A DNA stretch of 64,000 bases. Source: an uncultured Erysipelotrichaceae bacterium. GTDB lineage: Bacteria; Bacillota_I; Bacilli_A; RFN20; CAG-826. The position numbers and the translations under genes were made by a program. Below, piece after piece: positions 1 to 7,981 of this stretch; the first letter of the stretch is position 1, and each line of letters starts with the position of its first letter. A model generated the notes under the pieces. The model made no database searches and was not told the origin of the DNA. It saw only the letters and a list, made by a program, of their open reading frames with translations. The stretch is from NCBI GenBank assembly GCA_902802905.1, contig CADCNT010000001.1:1-64000 (forward strand), read 5' to 3'.

Positions 1-126
1 TTGATATCTTTCCTACATATTAATTATATCAAATCTCTATATGTTTTTATATAATTATCTTTACTTTTTTTAATTATTTTTTTGTCAAATTCATCCCCCA
101 CCTATAGAGGTATCTATCAATTAAAG

Positions 127-154
127 TTGCTGTTGGGGTCTTCTTTGATATAAT
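127..154 (+). promoter_or_regulatory. Promoter of tRNA-Gly(CCC)
   Basis: A perfect -10 TATAAT lies at 149-154, 16 bases after a weak -35 TTGCTG at 127-132. The tRNA begins 15 bases after the -10. The 20 bases at 144-163 around the -10 recur exactly at 25945-25964. The stretch before it (1-126) is AT-rich with no gene seen. Confidence 0.55.
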
Positions 155-169
155 GATAAAGACATGAAT

Positions 170-243
170 GCATCTGTAATTCAATGGTAGAATGTTAGCT
201 TCCCAAGCTGAACACGCGGGTCCGATTCCCGTCAGGTGCTCCA
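170..243 (+). tRNA. tRNA-Gly(CCC)
   Basis: A 74-base cloverleaf including an encoded CCA end. The acceptor arm GCATCTG pairs with CAGGTGC, the anticodon stem TTAGC/GCTGA encloses loop TTCCCAA (anticodon CCC, reads GGG), and the T-stem is GCGGG/CCCGT. The T-loop reads TCCGATT, with C where almost all tRNAs have T at position 55. The same change occurs in the tRNA-Gly(GCC) at 14784-14857. Confidence 0.93.
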
Positions 244-336
244 AATTAATAATTAGCGGCCGAATAAGCTGTTTTTTAATAAAAAAATAAGTGATAATGA
301 TGTATTTTAATTGCGTGTGATATAAAATATAAAAAT

Positions 337-954
337 ATGAAATATCTTGTTACTATCTCAACTTTATTTGTGATCGGCTCTTTGTTAGGGTGGGTAATTG
401 AGCTATTTTTCCGCCGCTTTGTTTCCCAAAAGAAGTGGATGAATCCGGGCTTCCTTACTGGTCCATATTTACCTATATATGGTTTTGGAGTAGTGGTTTT
501 ATATGGAGTAAGCAATATTCCTTTAGGAATAACTAACCAAGCATTAGATATTATTATTCGAATTCTCATTATTGGAGTGGGAATGACATTTATTGAATTT
601 ATTGCTGGTTTGATTTTTATTAAGGGATTAAAAATAAAGTTATGGGATTATTCAGACCGTAAAGGAAATATTATGGGCATTATTTGTCCTTCCTTCTCTT
701 TAATTTGGTTAGCGGTAGGCTCTTTATATTATTTCCTTTTAAATCCAGTGTTGGTAAACGGAATATTATGGATAAGCGATAACCTTATCTATACTTATTT
801 TGTTGGCGTGGTTATTGGAGCAATGTGTGTTGATCTTGCTTATTCAATTCATTTAGCAACTAAATTAAAGCAATTTAAAGAGTATGGCGACCTCAGATTT
901 GAAGAATTTAAAAAAGAATTTCGTCGTCGAATTAAAGAAATTAAATCTAAATAA
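337..954 (+). CDS. CmpB-like integral membrane protein (putative ABC-transporter type IV family)
   Basis: A 205-residue polytopic membrane protein with about five hydrophobic segments. The N-terminal GWVIELFFRR and the following NPGFLTGPYLPIYGFG stretch are the signature of the CmpB-like family (named a putative ABC-transporter type IV family, true function unknown), common in Firmicutes. The C-terminus is basic and cytoplasmic (EFRRRIKEIKSK). No Shine-Dalgarno is obvious. A TAAAAT at 323-328 ends eight bases before the ATG, so the mRNA leader may be very short. It stands alone between the tRNA and the Nudix operon. Confidence 0.75.
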   Translation: MKYLVTISTLFVIGSLLGWVIELFFRRFVSQKKWMNPGFLTGPYLPIYGFGVVVLYGVSNIPLGITNQALDIIIRILIIGVGMTFIEFIAGLIFIKGLKIKLWDYSDRKGNIMGIICPSFSLIWLAVGSLYYFLLNPVLVNGILWISDNLIYTYFVGVVIGAMCVDLAYSIHLATKLKQFKEYGDLRFEEFKKEFRRRIKEIKSK

Positions 955-1022
955 AATCAATAAGTATCATTCCTTTATTTATTATTTTTAATAATAGATA
1001 TAGAATATTTAAGAGTCATTCA

Positions 1023-1484
1023 ATGAAAAAAATACCTGAAACCGTTTTAGCGTATATTGAAAAAGATCATTGCTTTTTAATGCTTTTTAGAAACAAGAAA
1101 AAAGTCGATATTAATAAAGGCAAATGGCTAGGAGTGGGAGGTCACTTAGAAAAGGGTGAAACCCCTGAACAAGCATTATTTAGAGAAGTTAAAGAAGAAA
1201 CTGGATATACAGTGAAGAAATTTGAATATAAAGGTCTAATTACTTTTAACTATGATGGATATACTGAACTTATGCATTTATATCACGTTAGTGAAGTAGA
1301 GGGTGAATTAGGTGAATGCTCAGAAGGTGACCTTAAATATATTCCAATTGAAAGAGTTTATGACCTTGATATGTGGGAAGGAGATAAAATCTTTATTCCT
1401 TACTTATTAGAAGATAAACCTTATTTTGAATTAGAATTAAACTATGAAGGAAACAAACTTGTTTCCCATCGTTTTATAAAATAA
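1023..1484 (+). CDS. Nudix hydrolase, MutT/8-oxo-dGTP diphosphatase-like
   Basis: A 153-residue cytoplasmic Nudix protein. The Nudix box is complete: GHLEKGETPEQALF followed by REVKEETGY (G-x5-E-x7-REUxEExGU, residues about 40-62), so metal-dependent pyrophosphohydrolysis is expected. The upstream KGKWLGVGGHLEKGE resembles the 8-oxo-dGTP/MTH1-type subgroup, which suggests nucleotide-pool cleaning, but substrate cannot be read from sequence. It starts the operon with the HAD phosphatase two bases downstream. A TAGAAT at 1001-1006 may be the -10. Confidence 0.85.
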   Translation: MKKIPETVLAYIEKDHCFLMLFRNKKKVDINKGKWLGVGGHLEKGETPEQALFREVKEETGYTVKKFEYKGLITFNYDGYTELMHLYHVSEVEGELGECSEGDLKYIPIERVYDLDMWEGDKIFIPYLLEDKPYFELELNYEGNKLVSHRFIK

Positions 1485-1486
1485 AC

Positions 1487-2284
1487 ATGAAAAAGAAATT
1501 AATCATCTTTGATATGGATGGAACCATTTATCTTGGGAAAGACTTACTTCCAGGTGTACTTGATACTTTTAAGTATCTCTATGACAAAGAAATTGAATAT
1601 GTCTTCTTCACCAACAATTCATCTCATGATTTAGAGTTCTACTATAAGAAGATATCTAATTTTGGCATCAGATGCGATTTAAGACATAACTTCTATTCTT
1701 CTACAGAAGTTACAATTTCTTATCTTCACAAAAAGAACGTGAAAAAGATTTATGTGGTAGGTAATAAATGCTTAAAAGATAAATTATCTCCACATTTCAA
1801 ACTAGTAGACAAATATGATTCAAAAAACAAAATAGACGCGGTAGTGTGCGGTTTTTCCACGGAACTTATCTATCAAGAACTTAAAGATGCTTGCTTATAT
1901 TTGCAAACTCAAGACATCGAATTTATCGCCACTAATGGAGATTATCGTTGCCCTATAGAAGATGGGTTATATATCCCTGATTGTGGTGGAATGTGTGAAT
2001 GGATGAGACTATGTACTGGTAAAAAAGCCACAGTCCTAGGAAAGCCTAATCCAGAAATAATCGACTATCTAGCGGATCAATTCCGTGTTAAAAAAGATCA
2101 AATCCTTGTTGTTGGTGATCGATTATACACTGACATCTTAGTGGGTGTTAACGCTAAAGTAGATACACTTTGTGTATTAAGCGGAGAATCATCTATTGAT
2201 GATGTTGAACAATATGCTTATAAACCATCTTATGTCTTAGATTCAATAAAAGAGTTACCAGAGTTATTAGAAGAAATTAAATAA
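1487..2284 (+). CDS. HAD-IIA phosphatase (NagD-like)
   Basis: A 265-residue haloacid-dehalogenase-type phosphatase. Motif I is DMDGTIYLG (nucleophile Asp at the N-terminus), motif II is FFTNNSS, the conserved Lys lies in LGKPNPEI, and motif IV is GDRLYTDI. This order with the C2a cap is typical of the NagD/p-nitrophenylphosphatase group that acts on small sugar or glycerol phosphates and nucleotides. The start is two bases after the Nudix stop, indicating translational coupling. With the GDPD two genes on, a role in glycerophosphate handling is possible but inferred. Confidence 0.85.
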   Translation: MKKKLIIFDMDGTIYLGKDLLPGVLDTFKYLYDKEIEYVFFTNNSSHDLEFYYKKISNFGIRCDLRHNFYSSTEVTISYLHKKNVKKIYVVGNKCLKDKLSPHFKLVDKYDSKNKIDAVVCGFSTELIYQELKDACLYLQTQDIEFIATNGDYRCPIEDGLYIPDCGGMCEWMRLCTGKKATVLGKPNPEIIDYLADQFRVKKDQILVVGDRLYTDILVGVNAKVDTLCVLSGESSIDDVEQYAYKPSYVLDSIKELPELLEEIK

Positions 2285-2297
2285 GGAGTAAAAACTT

Positions 2298-3803
2298 ATG
2301 GAACAACAAGCAACTGCTAACAAACCTTTAAAGCTGAATGTGAAAAGAACATTGTGGATTGGACTTGCCTTCTTTGGCATACTTCTAGTGTGGCAGCTAT
2401 ATAATAGCTACTGCTCCCCAATGTTATCATTCTTGTTTGTTAAGCATGATTACTCCGCTTTAATCGTTGGCCACGAAGGCTTAGACTTAAAAGAATTATT
2501 AGCTCAAGGAATTATCACCCAAGCTCAATACTTAGACGTCCAATGGAAAGTTGGTATTATCATGGCGCTTGATAATATTGCCGCTTTATTCATTATGCCT
2601 TTATTTGGCTTATTCTCTGATAAGACTAAATCTAAGCTAGGCAAGAGAATGCCTTATATCATTATTGGTTCTGTGGTAACCGCAATTGCATTACCATATA
2701 TTCCAATGTTCTTCTCTAACGGCATGGCTTCTTCTGAAGGTGCCTTAATTGGTACAATTGTTGGTTTAATCTCGATGATGGTAGTGATTATTATCTTTAT
2801 GATGTCATACCGTTCCCCTGCAGTTAGCTTAATGCCTGATTTCACACCTAAACCATTACGTACTAAAGCAAATGGCTTAATTAATGTTGTTGGTTATGTT
2901 GGTGGTGCAATCGGTTCAGTATTTGCAATTATTATCCCAGTTACAAAATATATTGATGGTAGCAATAAATCACTCTGGATGTTAGAAATACCATTTATAG
3001 TGTGTTCTATTGTTTTACTTGCTTCTCTTGCTTTGCTTTTATGGAAAGTTAAAGAAAACAAATTACATGCTGAACTAGATGATGAAATTAGAAGATATGA
3101 TTCTCAAGGAGAATCTGCTGAACAAGTTACCAATTCTGGTAAGCTATCAAAGACTAATATCCGTAACTTGACCTTAATCTTAATTGCGGAAATGTTATGG
3201 TTTATGTCTCTTAATGCGGTGGAAACGTTCCAAACTAATTTCTGTATGTTCTGGCTTAATACCTCTTCTAGTGGTGGCGCAATTATGACTGTCATTAGTG
3301 GTGCCGCTTCCGTTATCGGTTTCTTAGTGGCTGGTAAGATTGCTGATAAGATTGGTCGTAAATGGACAATCTTTATCGGTATTTGCGTGGTTGCTCTTTG
3401 TTACGTCGCCTTCATCTTCTTCCCACAAGCAAGCGCTGAAGAAGTAGCGGCTAAACCATTTGAATCAAGCTTACCATTCTTGTTCTTTATCTTGTTGCCT
3501 ACTATTGGTTTAGGCAGTAGCTTAATTCATATTTGTTCATTCCCACTTGTCACTGATTATTGCACTGGTGAAAAATTAGGTAGATTTACTTCCTTATATT
3601 ACACCGCTAGTATGTTAGCGCAATCCATTACCCCGATCGCTATTGGTTTAATCTTTAGAGCGACATCATGGATTGCTTTACCAATTTATAGTGCTGCTTT
3701 AATGGGCTGTGCTGGTTTAGTGTTCTTCTTTGTTAAAGCACCAAGAAAGAATGATAAAGCGAAAAATGCGAAAGGATTAGATGCTTTAGGTCAAGATGAC
3801 TAA
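2298..3803 (+). CDS. MFS transporter, GPH/SLC45-like
   Basis: A 501-residue major-facilitator transporter with about 12 membrane segments. The N-terminus (IGLAFFGILLVWQLYNSY) and the cytoplasmic loop GLFSDKTKSKLGKRMPYI (the D-K/R-GRR-like loop 2-3 motif) match the glycoside-pentoside-hexuronide/SLC45-like group common in Firmicutes. A second half-loop, GKIADKIGRKWTIF, marks the other half. The AAGGAG site at 2283-2288 sits 9 bases before the ATG. It overlaps the next gene by 8 bases. The substrate is unknown; a sugar or a glycerol-type solute would fit the neighbours. Confidence 0.82.
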   Translation: MEQQATANKPLKLNVKRTLWIGLAFFGILLVWQLYNSYCSPMLSFLFVKHDYSALIVGHEGLDLKELLAQGIITQAQYLDVQWKVGIIMALDNIAALFIMPLFGLFSDKTKSKLGKRMPYIIIGSVVTAIALPYIPMFFSNGMASSEGALIGTIVGLISMMVVIIIFMMSYRSPAVSLMPDFTPKPLRTKANGLINVVGYVGGAIGSVFAIIIPVTKYIDGSNKSLWMLEIPFIVCSIVLLASLALLLWKVKENKLHAELDDEIRRYDSQGESAEQVTNSGKLSKTNIRNLTLILIAEMLWFMSLNAVETFQTNFCMFWLNTSSSGGAIMTVISGAASVIGFLVAGKIADKIGRKWTIFIGICVVALCYVAFIFFPQASAEEVAAKPFESSLPFLFFILLPTIGLGSSLIHICSFPLVTDYCTGEKLGRFTSLYYTASMLAQSITPIAIGLIFRATSWIALPIYSAALMGCAGLVFFFVKAPRKNDKAKNAKGLDALGQDD

Positions 3804-4530
3804 GAAGAAATTTATTTCTAAAATTGATCCAAGATTCCTCTATGGCATTGCCCATAGGGGTCTTCATAATGATAAATTCACCGAAAACGGATTAAAGGCT
3901 TTTAAAAATGCTATCGACCATAACGTTGCTTTTGAATATGACCTTCATTTAACAAAAGATAATGAATTAGTCGTGTGTCATGATGAAAATCTTAAAAGAA
4001 CAACCGGTAAAGAAGGCATTATTGAAGACTTAACATTACAAGAGATTAGAGATAATTATCGTCTTCTTGATGGAGGAGTCATTCCTACTTTTCAAGAAGT
4101 ATTGGATTTAAATAACGAACAAGTACCGATGGTCATCGAACTAAAAGTTTTCAGGCTTAACTATAAACCATTAGCAAAAAAAGCCATGGAAATGATGAAA
4201 CAAATCAAAGATAAATCTAAAATTATGCTTATCTCTTTCGACCCTAGAAGCTTATGGCCTTTTAGACATAAAGGTTTTCTTAGATCATTATTAGTCGCTA
4301 AAAGCGATGAATATACTTGGCCGTTTAGACTTACTGTAGAGTCTGGAGATTTAGAACAAGTGTTTTTTAAAGAAAAAAGAGTGCAACGTTACGCTAAAAG
4401 ACATTTTGTTAATGCCTGGACAATTGAAAAAGAAGAAGAGATTGATGCTCTTTTACCATATGTTGATACAGTTACATTCCAATACCTGGACCCTGAATTA
4501 GTTAAAAATAAATTAACAAATCGGCGCTAA
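3796..4530 (+). CDS. Glycerophosphodiester phosphodiesterase family protein
   Basis: A 244-residue GDPD-type TIM-barrel enzyme. AHRGLHND (first catalytic His), ENGLKAFKNAI, the metal-site stretch FEYDLHLTKDNELVVCHDE (Glu-x-Asp and second His) and the later VIELKV Glu are all present, so hydrolysis of glycerophosphodiesters to glycerol-3-phosphate plus alcohol is expected. It lacks a signal peptide and so acts inside the cell. It overlaps the MFS gene by 8 bases and closes the operon; a tRNA-Arg follows. Confidence 0.87.
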   Translation: MTKKKFISKIDPRFLYGIAHRGLHNDKFTENGLKAFKNAIDHNVAFEYDLHLTKDNELVVCHDENLKRTTGKEGIIEDLTLQEIRDNYRLLDGGVIPTFQEVLDLNNEQVPMVIELKVFRLNYKPLAKKAMEMMKQIKDKSKIMLISFDPRSLWPFRHKGFLRSLLVAKSDEYTWPFRLTVESGDLEQVFFKEKRVQRYAKRHFVNAWTIEKEEEIDALLPYVDTVTFQYLDPELVKNKLTNRR

Positions 4531-4551
4531 AGTATTTTAATATACTTACTT

Positions 4552-4628
4552 GCGCCATTAACTCAACTGGATAGAGTGTCAGACTTCGAATCTGGAAGTT
4601 GAGGGTTCGAGTCCTTCATGGCGCGCCA
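4552..4628 (+). tRNA. tRNA-Arg(TCG)
   Basis: A 77-base tRNA with encoded CCA. The acceptor stem GCGCCAT/ATGGCGC is perfect, the D-stem is ACTC/GAGT, and the anticodon stem TCAGA/TCTGG holds loop CTTCGAA (anticodon TCG, reads CGA). The T-arm is GAGGG-TTCGAGT-CCTTC. A terminator hairpin follows directly. Confidence 0.95.
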
Positions 4629-4640
4629 AATAGTTTTGAT

Positions 4641-4674
4641 AAGATTGACCTTACTGGTTAATCTTTTTCTTTTA
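4641..4674 (+). terminator. Terminator after tRNA-Arg
   Basis: Stem AAGATTGACC (4641-4650) pairs with GGTTAATCTT (4656-4665) across a five-base loop, followed by a T-rich tract. Placed directly after the tRNA. Confidence 0.75.
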
Positions 4675-4714
4675 AGAAACTAGAGTTATAATTCAATTAT
4701 CCAAGAGAACACGT

Positions 4715-4906
4715 ATGGCAAAGAAAAAAACTAAAAAAGCCACTAAAAAAGTAGAGCATGGAAATACTGATAAAGAATTAAAAGAAATGGTGGAAGCTTT
4801 AAACGAACTTCCAACCGATGTTTTACAACAACTTCTTGATAATTTAAATGCGATAGAAGAATATAATAAAAAGCATCCAGAAAAACGCGCAAAGAAAAAG
4901 AAATAG
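4715..4906 (+). CDS. Small lysine-rich hypothetical protein
   Basis: A 63-residue protein of unknown function. Both ends are very basic (MAKKKTKKATKK and KHPEKRAKKKK) and the middle is an amphipathic, probably helical stretch (ELKEMVEALNELPTDVLQQLLDNL). The pattern is that of a nucleic-acid- or ribosome-associated small protein, which is inference only. A TATAAT at 4687-4692 gives it its own promoter; ribosome binding (AAGAGAA) is weak. Its reading frame is the only convincing one here, as the opposite strand has only shadows. Confidence 0.55.
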   Translation: MAKKKTKKATKKVEHGNTDKELKEMVEALNELPTDVLQQLLDNLNAIEEYNKKHPEKRAKKKK

Positions 4907-5062
4907 CGCAAAAGCAGTGGACCTCCGTTGTTTTTTGCTGTAAATACATATACAAAATGATAAACAATGCTGATTTGTGATTTTTAAACTGAAAATCAGT
5001 ATAAAGATTGATGTGAAAAAGTTATCAATTTGAATTTTACGAACTTTATAGAATATAAAAGA

Positions 5063-5087
5063 AATCCTCCAAAACAATTGGAGGATT
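5063..5087. terminator. Bidirectional terminator
   Basis: AATCCTCC (5063-5070) pairs with GGAGGATT (5080-5087). T-rich flanks on the minus-strand side (TTTCTTTT) make it the terminator of the diguanylate cyclase gene, whose stop codon lies inside the right arm. It can also stop transcripts from the left. The gap 4907-5062 holds nothing else clear. Confidence 0.75.
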
Positions 5088-6741
5088 ATTTATTTGCTTT
5101 TTTCTTTTCTCGCTTGTGCTCGTACATCAAGTGGTCAGCATGAATCATTACATCTTCAGCTGAATTATCAATGGCAGGATCATATGAAGCAATACCGATA
5201 GAGACTTTAACTTGTTCCCAAGGCTCTTTAACAAAGGCACATATCTCTTTGCTCTTAACAATGAATTCTTCTCTAAGAGTTTCTCTATTTTGATAATCTT
5301 CGCCCACGAGGATGACAGCGAATTCATCTCCACCAATACGATAGATAGTGCTATTTCTAAAGACACGTGTCATAAGTAAGCTAGAGTTTTTAAGATAGAC
5401 ATTACCTTTATCATGTCCGTATGCGTCATTAATGTCCTTTAAGTTATCACAGTCCATAATAACGATTGCAAATTCTAAAGGCTGTTTAGATAGGATTTGA
5501 GTTTGTATTTCATTAAGAGCAACATCAAATGCACTCTTATTTTGTACGGAAGTTAAAGCATCAGAATAAGCAATGCTATTCAAGTCATTAATATATCCAC
5601 CTAAGTGATTAATTAACTTGTTGGTAGTAGTGGTTAATACACCGATTTCATCATCGCCTTTATAGGTGAGTTCGATGTCATAATCACCTTTGTTAATCTT
5701 TTCTGCCGCTAAAGTTAACTCTTGTAGTGGTTTTGTAATCTTTTTCGCATAGATAATAGTTGCAGTAGCGGCAGCAGCTAAAATTAATGCTGCAACAAGG
5801 ACGATAAGTAAGACAACCCTTATCCAAGTTTCATTAACTTCAGAAATCGGAACAGCGACGACAATACTCATGTCGTTAGCTAAATCAAGCCAGTAGGCAT
5901 GTTTTTCTACTCCTTGGAAAGTATATGTAATGTGATGTTTTGCGCTTTTAAGTTGAGAAAGAAATCCGGCAGGGACGCTTGGTCTATCTTCTTCAGGCAT
6001 TCCTAAAATATCAATATAAGGATGGTAAATAATAGACCCTCTTTCATTTTCTACAATATAAGCAAATCCGTTTCTTAGGATTCTTATATCTTTAATTTGT
6101 TCACCTAAAGTATGATAACTAATTTCAATACCAACAACACCAATAAACGTTTTTTCTCCGTTTGTTTGTGTTCTATAAACAGGAACGTTATAAGAAACAA
6201 CATAGATGTCTAAGTTATCAGTAATATAAGGTGGTAACCATATTGCGTGACCTGCAGCTTTAGTGTCAAAGAACCATTTGCATTCCAAACTATCATCAGT
6301 TAAATCTGATACAGCATGTTCCACAAATCCAGTTCCATTTAAGTCGACATACCAGAATCCTAATTCGTTAGTAACAGATGAGATGCTAGGATCTATACGG
6401 TAATAATATGTGATAACTCCGTTAGTGTTGATAGCTGCCTCATTAAAAATTAATTCTGCTTGTTCTACGTGATTGGTAAAGTGATCATAGAAATCAGCTT
6501 CTGCGATTGCATCAAGGTTTGAATCAATTAAAGTGGAAACGGTATTAGTGGATTGTTCCACACTTCTAAAATAGCTGTTTAAGTTGTTCTTACCGCTTTC
6601 ACAAAGTAACGCTAATTGTTTTTCTGAACTTTCATGGCCTTGATTTGCAACAGAAATAGCGCTAATAACAGTAGTAATTGTGATAGCGGCAGCGATAGAG
6701 ATTAAGTTTAATAAGACGGTTTTAGTTCTAATTGAGCGCAT
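5086..6741 (-). CDS. Membrane diguanylate cyclase (Cache-like sensor, HAMP, GGDEF)
   Basis: A 551-residue membrane enzyme expected to make c-di-GMP from two GTP. An N-terminal membrane helix (residues about 8-30) is followed by a Cache-like extracellular sensor (about 35-300), a second helix (about 305-330), a HAMP segment (KKITKPLQELTLAAEKINKG) and a C-terminal GGDEF domain with an intact active site YRIGGDEF (GGDEF at 470-474). The RxxD product-inhibition site normally five residues before GGDEF is absent (FRNS there), so feedback inhibition may be missing. It is transcribed alone on the minus strand. A ligand is not predictable. Confidence 0.88.
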   Translation of the reverse strand: MRSIRTKTVLLNLISIAAAITITTVISAISVANQGHESSEKQLALLCESGKNNLNSYFRSVEQSTNTVSTLIDSNLDAIAEADFYDHFTNHVEQAELIFNEAAINTNGVITYYYRIDPSISSVTNELGFWYVDLNGTGFVEHAVSDLTDDSLECKWFFDTKAAGHAIWLPPYITDNLDIYVVSYNVPVYRTQTNGEKTFIGVVGIEISYHTLGEQIKDIRILRNGFAYIVENERGSIIYHPYIDILGMPEEDRPSVPAGFLSQLKSAKHHITYTFQGVEKHAYWLDLANDMSIVVAVPISEVNETWIRVVLLIVLVAALILAAAATATIIYAKKITKPLQELTLAAEKINKGDYDIELTYKGDDEIGVLTTTTNKLINHLGGYINDLNSIAYSDALTSVQNKSAFDVALNEIQTQILSKQPLEFAIVIMDCDNLKDINDAYGHDKGNVYLKNSSLLMTRVFRNSTIYRIGGDEFAVILVGEDYQNRETLREEFIVKSKEICAFVKEPWEQVKVSIGIASYDPAIDNSAEDVMIHADHLMYEHKREKKKANK

Positions 6742-6950
6742 AATATCTCGATTAATTCTTAATTATTTTACAATAGTTAAGAAAAGCAGTCTATATAAAG
6801 TGCTATTTTCAAGCACTAATTTTCTTCTTTTATACTTAATAAATTTTGAGAAATAAGAAAATGCATTTTCAAGTAATGAATGAGAACTAAAAAATATTAA
6901 CAAAGTTAATAAAATAACAGTTAAAAAAATTTTTCAAAAATAACATAAAA

Positions 6951-6981
6951 ATTGCCTCTTTATTATATAAGGGGGTATTTT
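6951..6981 (+). promoter_or_regulatory. Conserved upstream box shared with the Tad-like operon
   Basis: GCCTCTTTATTATAT at 6954-6968, then GGGGG at 6971-6975 just before the ATG at 6982. The same 15 bases plus AGGGGGT sit immediately before the Tad-like operon (38883-38905), in the same position relative to the start codon and within a similarly A-rich lead-in. The AGGGGG differs from the AAGGAG sites used elsewhere. It may combine a promoter element with a ribosome binding site. Confidence 0.6.
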
Positions 6982-7289
6982 ATGTCCAGAAGTGAATTTA
7001 GATGGAACAAAAAAAGAAAACATTATGCTTATTTGCACAAGGATATAGGCAAAAAACGTAAAAATATTTTGTTAACGTCAAAGAGCTCTATTAAAACAAA
7101 AAAGGAATAAAAAGGAACATCAGGTTGGTTAGACACCCTAATAAGCATATAAAAGGTATTTTTTATTTGATCAATAGAAATTATTTAGATGACTTGGATT
7201 CTTTTGATAAAAAAATATACTCTAATTGGGAGTTCGACAAAAATGATAAAAGAAAAGTAAAGAGAATTAAAAAGAAAAAACGCAAATAA
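6982..7289 (+). CDS. Small basic protein split by a -1 frameshift (programmed or decayed)
   Basis: Frame one (6982-7110) encodes 42 residues, MSRSEFRWNKKRKHYAYL..., and a second frame ending at 7289 encodes ...KRNIRLVRHPNKHIKG...IYSNWEFDKNDKRKVKR.... Read together after a -1 slip they give one continuous 102-residue basic protein. I recall small Firmicutes proteins with the same order of blocks (HYAY near the start, N-I-R-L-x-x-H/N-P-N in the middle, W-x-F/L-x-x-x-D-K-x-x-x-K at the end), but cannot name the family. The join falls on A6-G, where A AAA AAG (7098-7104) is a classic slippery heptamer. Otherwise the second frame could start at TTG 7125 behind AAAGGA. Function unknown. Confidence 0.6.
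7098..7104 (+). promoter_or_regulatory. Candidate -1 frameshift slippery site
   Basis: The heptamer A AAA AAG is in the correct zero-frame phase (ACA AAA AAG GAA TAA). A -1 slip would move reading into the frame that continues to 7289. No strong downstream stem-loop is apparent (only a weak AGG/CCT stem near 7122-7140), so a homopolymer indel remains an alternative. Confidence 0.45.
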
Positions 7290-7291
7290 AA

Positions 7292-7329
7292 ATCCGACTA
7301 CGGTGCTTTATTTCAGCAAATCATCGGAT
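7292..7329 (-). terminator. Terminator of the LRR gene
   Basis: ATCCGA (7292-7297) pairs with TCGGAT (7324-7329), with an inner TGCT/AGCA pair. On the minus strand it is followed by TTTTTATTT, fitting the end of the minus-strand gene at 7396-7878. Confidence 0.6.
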
Positions 7330-7395
7330 GGTCTTATTTAAACACAACTTTTTTGTAAATACAAACACAAATAAAGACTTTTGCTAGTTTTGAAT

Positions 7396-7878
7396 TTATT
7401 TCTCGAACTCTTTTATCGAAGCGCCATCATTAAGATGGATCTTTACATTATCGCTAGAAAGATAAATCCAGCTTTCTTCATCTTCGTCATAAAAGGCTTT
7501 TTTCATCTCTTCATATGTACCATTAAAGTAGATATCTGTTATTTCATAACAATGGTCAAAACAATCTACGATAAACGATGTTTTTGGATTAAGAATGGTG
7601 ATTTTCTTTAAGTTATAGCAAACATTAAAAGCGCAGGAACCCACTTCGTTTACATTCATAGGAAGTATAATCTCTTCAATGTTATTTCCCTGTAAACCTC
7701 TAAAACCGATAACTTCTAATTCTTCATTTAAAGTGACTTTAGTAAATCCTTTATCCATCAAAGCATATTGAGAAATCTCTTTAACGCCTTTAGGCAAAAT
7801 GACTTCTTTTTCATTGCCTTTATAATCGATAATAACGGTTAAATCATCACTCAAAATGAATCCATTTATCTCTTTCAT
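7396..7878 (-). CDS. BspA-like leucine-rich repeat protein, small and cytoplasmic
   Basis: A 160-residue protein made of BspA/LRR_5-type repeats (VILPKGVKEISQYALMDKG, VTLNEELEVIGFRGLQGN, IILPMNVNEVGSCAFNVC, ITILNPKTSFIVDCFDHC). It ends with a short segment (YFNGTYEEMKKAF), a typical LRR_5 cap. There is no signal peptide, unlike most BspA proteins, so it is probably intracellular or a fragment of a larger surface protein family. It is a single gene convergent with the small gene at 6982. Likely a protein-binding scaffold; the partner is unknown. Confidence 0.75.
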   Translation of the reverse strand: MKEINGFILSDDLTVIIDYKGNEKEVILPKGVKEISQYALMDKGFTKVTLNEELEVIGFRGLQGNNIEEIILPMNVNEVGSCAFNVCYNLKKITILNPKTSFIVDCFDHCYEITDIYFNGTYEEMKKAFYDEDEESWIYLSSDNVKIHLNDGASIKEFEK

Positions 7879-7934
7879 ACACCTAATATTATAAGGAATT
7901 TATTTTATAAAAATTAAAATATTTTAAATAATAC

Positions 7935-7964
7935 TTGAATAGTTGCTCAAATGTTCAATATAAT
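7935..7964 (+). promoter_or_regulatory. Promoter with ArsR/CadC-type operator
   Basis: The -35 is TTGAAT (7935-7940) and the -10 is TATAAT (7959-7964), 18 bases apart. The spacer is filled by an inverted repeat, TTGAA (7935-7939) and TTCAA (7954-7958), with an internal TCAAATG half-site. This is the usual arrangement of operators bound by metal-sensing ArsR/SmtB/CadC repressors, here directly before such a gene. Confidence 0.7.
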
Positions 7965-7981
7965 AATGGCAGGTGATAGAT

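Noticed and set aside
7125-7289. Separate gene starting at TTG 7125
   Set aside because: AAAGGA precedes it, so it is possible, but the frame stays open upstream into the first frame, and joining by the slippery site gives a more complete protein; reported as one split gene.
7973-7981. GTG 7973 as start of the ArsR gene
   Set aside because: It lies inside the AGGTGA site that best serves GTG 7982.
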